From: Diphasiastrum complanatum
Taxonomy: Eukaryota; Streptophyta; Lycopodiopsida; Lycopodiales; Lycopodiaceae
Assembly (NCBI GenBank): GCA_029204225.1
Contig: CM055097.1
Location: 67,920,801-67,984,800 of the forward strand
Direction: 5' to 3'
Length of the DNA stretch: 64,000 nucleotides
Shown here: one piece after another, positions 63,838 to 64,000 of the stretch
How the letters are laid out: each line of letters opens with the position of its first letter
Position numbering within the stretch: position 1 is the first letter of the stretch
Made by a program: the position numbers and the translations under genes
The notes under the pieces: generated by a model
Database searches by the model: none
What the model was told of the DNA's origin: nothing
What the model saw: the letters and a program-made list of their open reading frames with translations, nothing else

Positions 63838-64000
63838 CTTTTACGGGGACGAAAATATCCAAGTCCAAATTATATGATTCTTTTCTTCACGACAAATGCA
63901 TGCTTTGAGCCTTGTATAGACCCTCTGATCCGGGGCAAAGCCAACTAGCAAAGAATACAGCCTAGATCTGCGTTAATTCATTCCCCCGATGTAAATCTTG
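63838..64000 (-). promoter_or_regulatory. Upstream region of the transporter gene
   Basis: A TATA-like TCTATACAAGG lies near 63911-63921, about 80 nt before the ATG. The window ends before the rest of the promoter. Confidence 0.3.

Overview
This is nuclear DNA from a land plant with a large, transposon-rich genome. Evidence: spliced genes with GT-AG introns, a 19.8 kb intron, plant Copia and Gypsy LTR retrotransposons, hAT-type MITEs, a LINE 3' end and TTTAGGG-type repeats. A fern, lycophyte or gymnosperm fits best; the window alone cannot decide. No tRNA, rRNA or CRISPR array was seen.

Two host genes look intact, both on the minus strand. Positions 17-4184 hold an 8-exon cytochrome P450 of the CYP85 clan, closest to CYP90 (brassinosteroid-type hydroxylases); all exons join in phase to 465 codons. 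Positions 42120-63837 hold a 5-exon nucleotide-sugar transporter of the plant UDP-uronic-acid/UDP-sugar type (337 codons). Its second intron contains most of the right third of the window.

Layout: 0-4.5 kb P450 gene and promoter, with a Copia relic in intron 1. 5.9-10.3 kb Copia fragments and a small spliced fragment. 10.8-16.1 kb a decayed Gypsy gag-pol. 16.9-19.4 kb an unrecognised coiled-coil ORF in the same orientation. 19.7-20.7 kb Copia RT/RNase H. 21.4 kb a broken second copy of the last P450 exon. 22.9-23.8 kb a relative of the unrecognised ORF. 24.3-32.1 kb a cluster of spliced genes: a transposase-like gene, an unknown gene, an Ulp1/C48-like protease gene and another unknown gene, arranged around a motif-rich divergent promoter. 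33.4-40.2 kb scattered Gypsy pieces. 40.7 kb a hAT-like MITE.

Inside the giant intron (43.5-63.3 kb): a second hAT-like MITE, a chromovirus with a gag-to-integrase deletion, an almost complete Copia element with both LTRs, an inverted Copia chimera, a decayed CLSY/DRD1-type SNF2 helicase pseudogene with internal duplications, telomere-like minisatellites, a LINE 3' end and a third hAT-like MITE.

Most interesting: the 24.3-32.1 kb cluster, which looks like a multi-gene DNA transposon with an Ulp1-like protease; the unrecognised ORF family beside the Gypsy pol; the C-to-T pattern of the retroelement stop codons; and three hAT-type MITEs whose ends are built from different self-complementary words.
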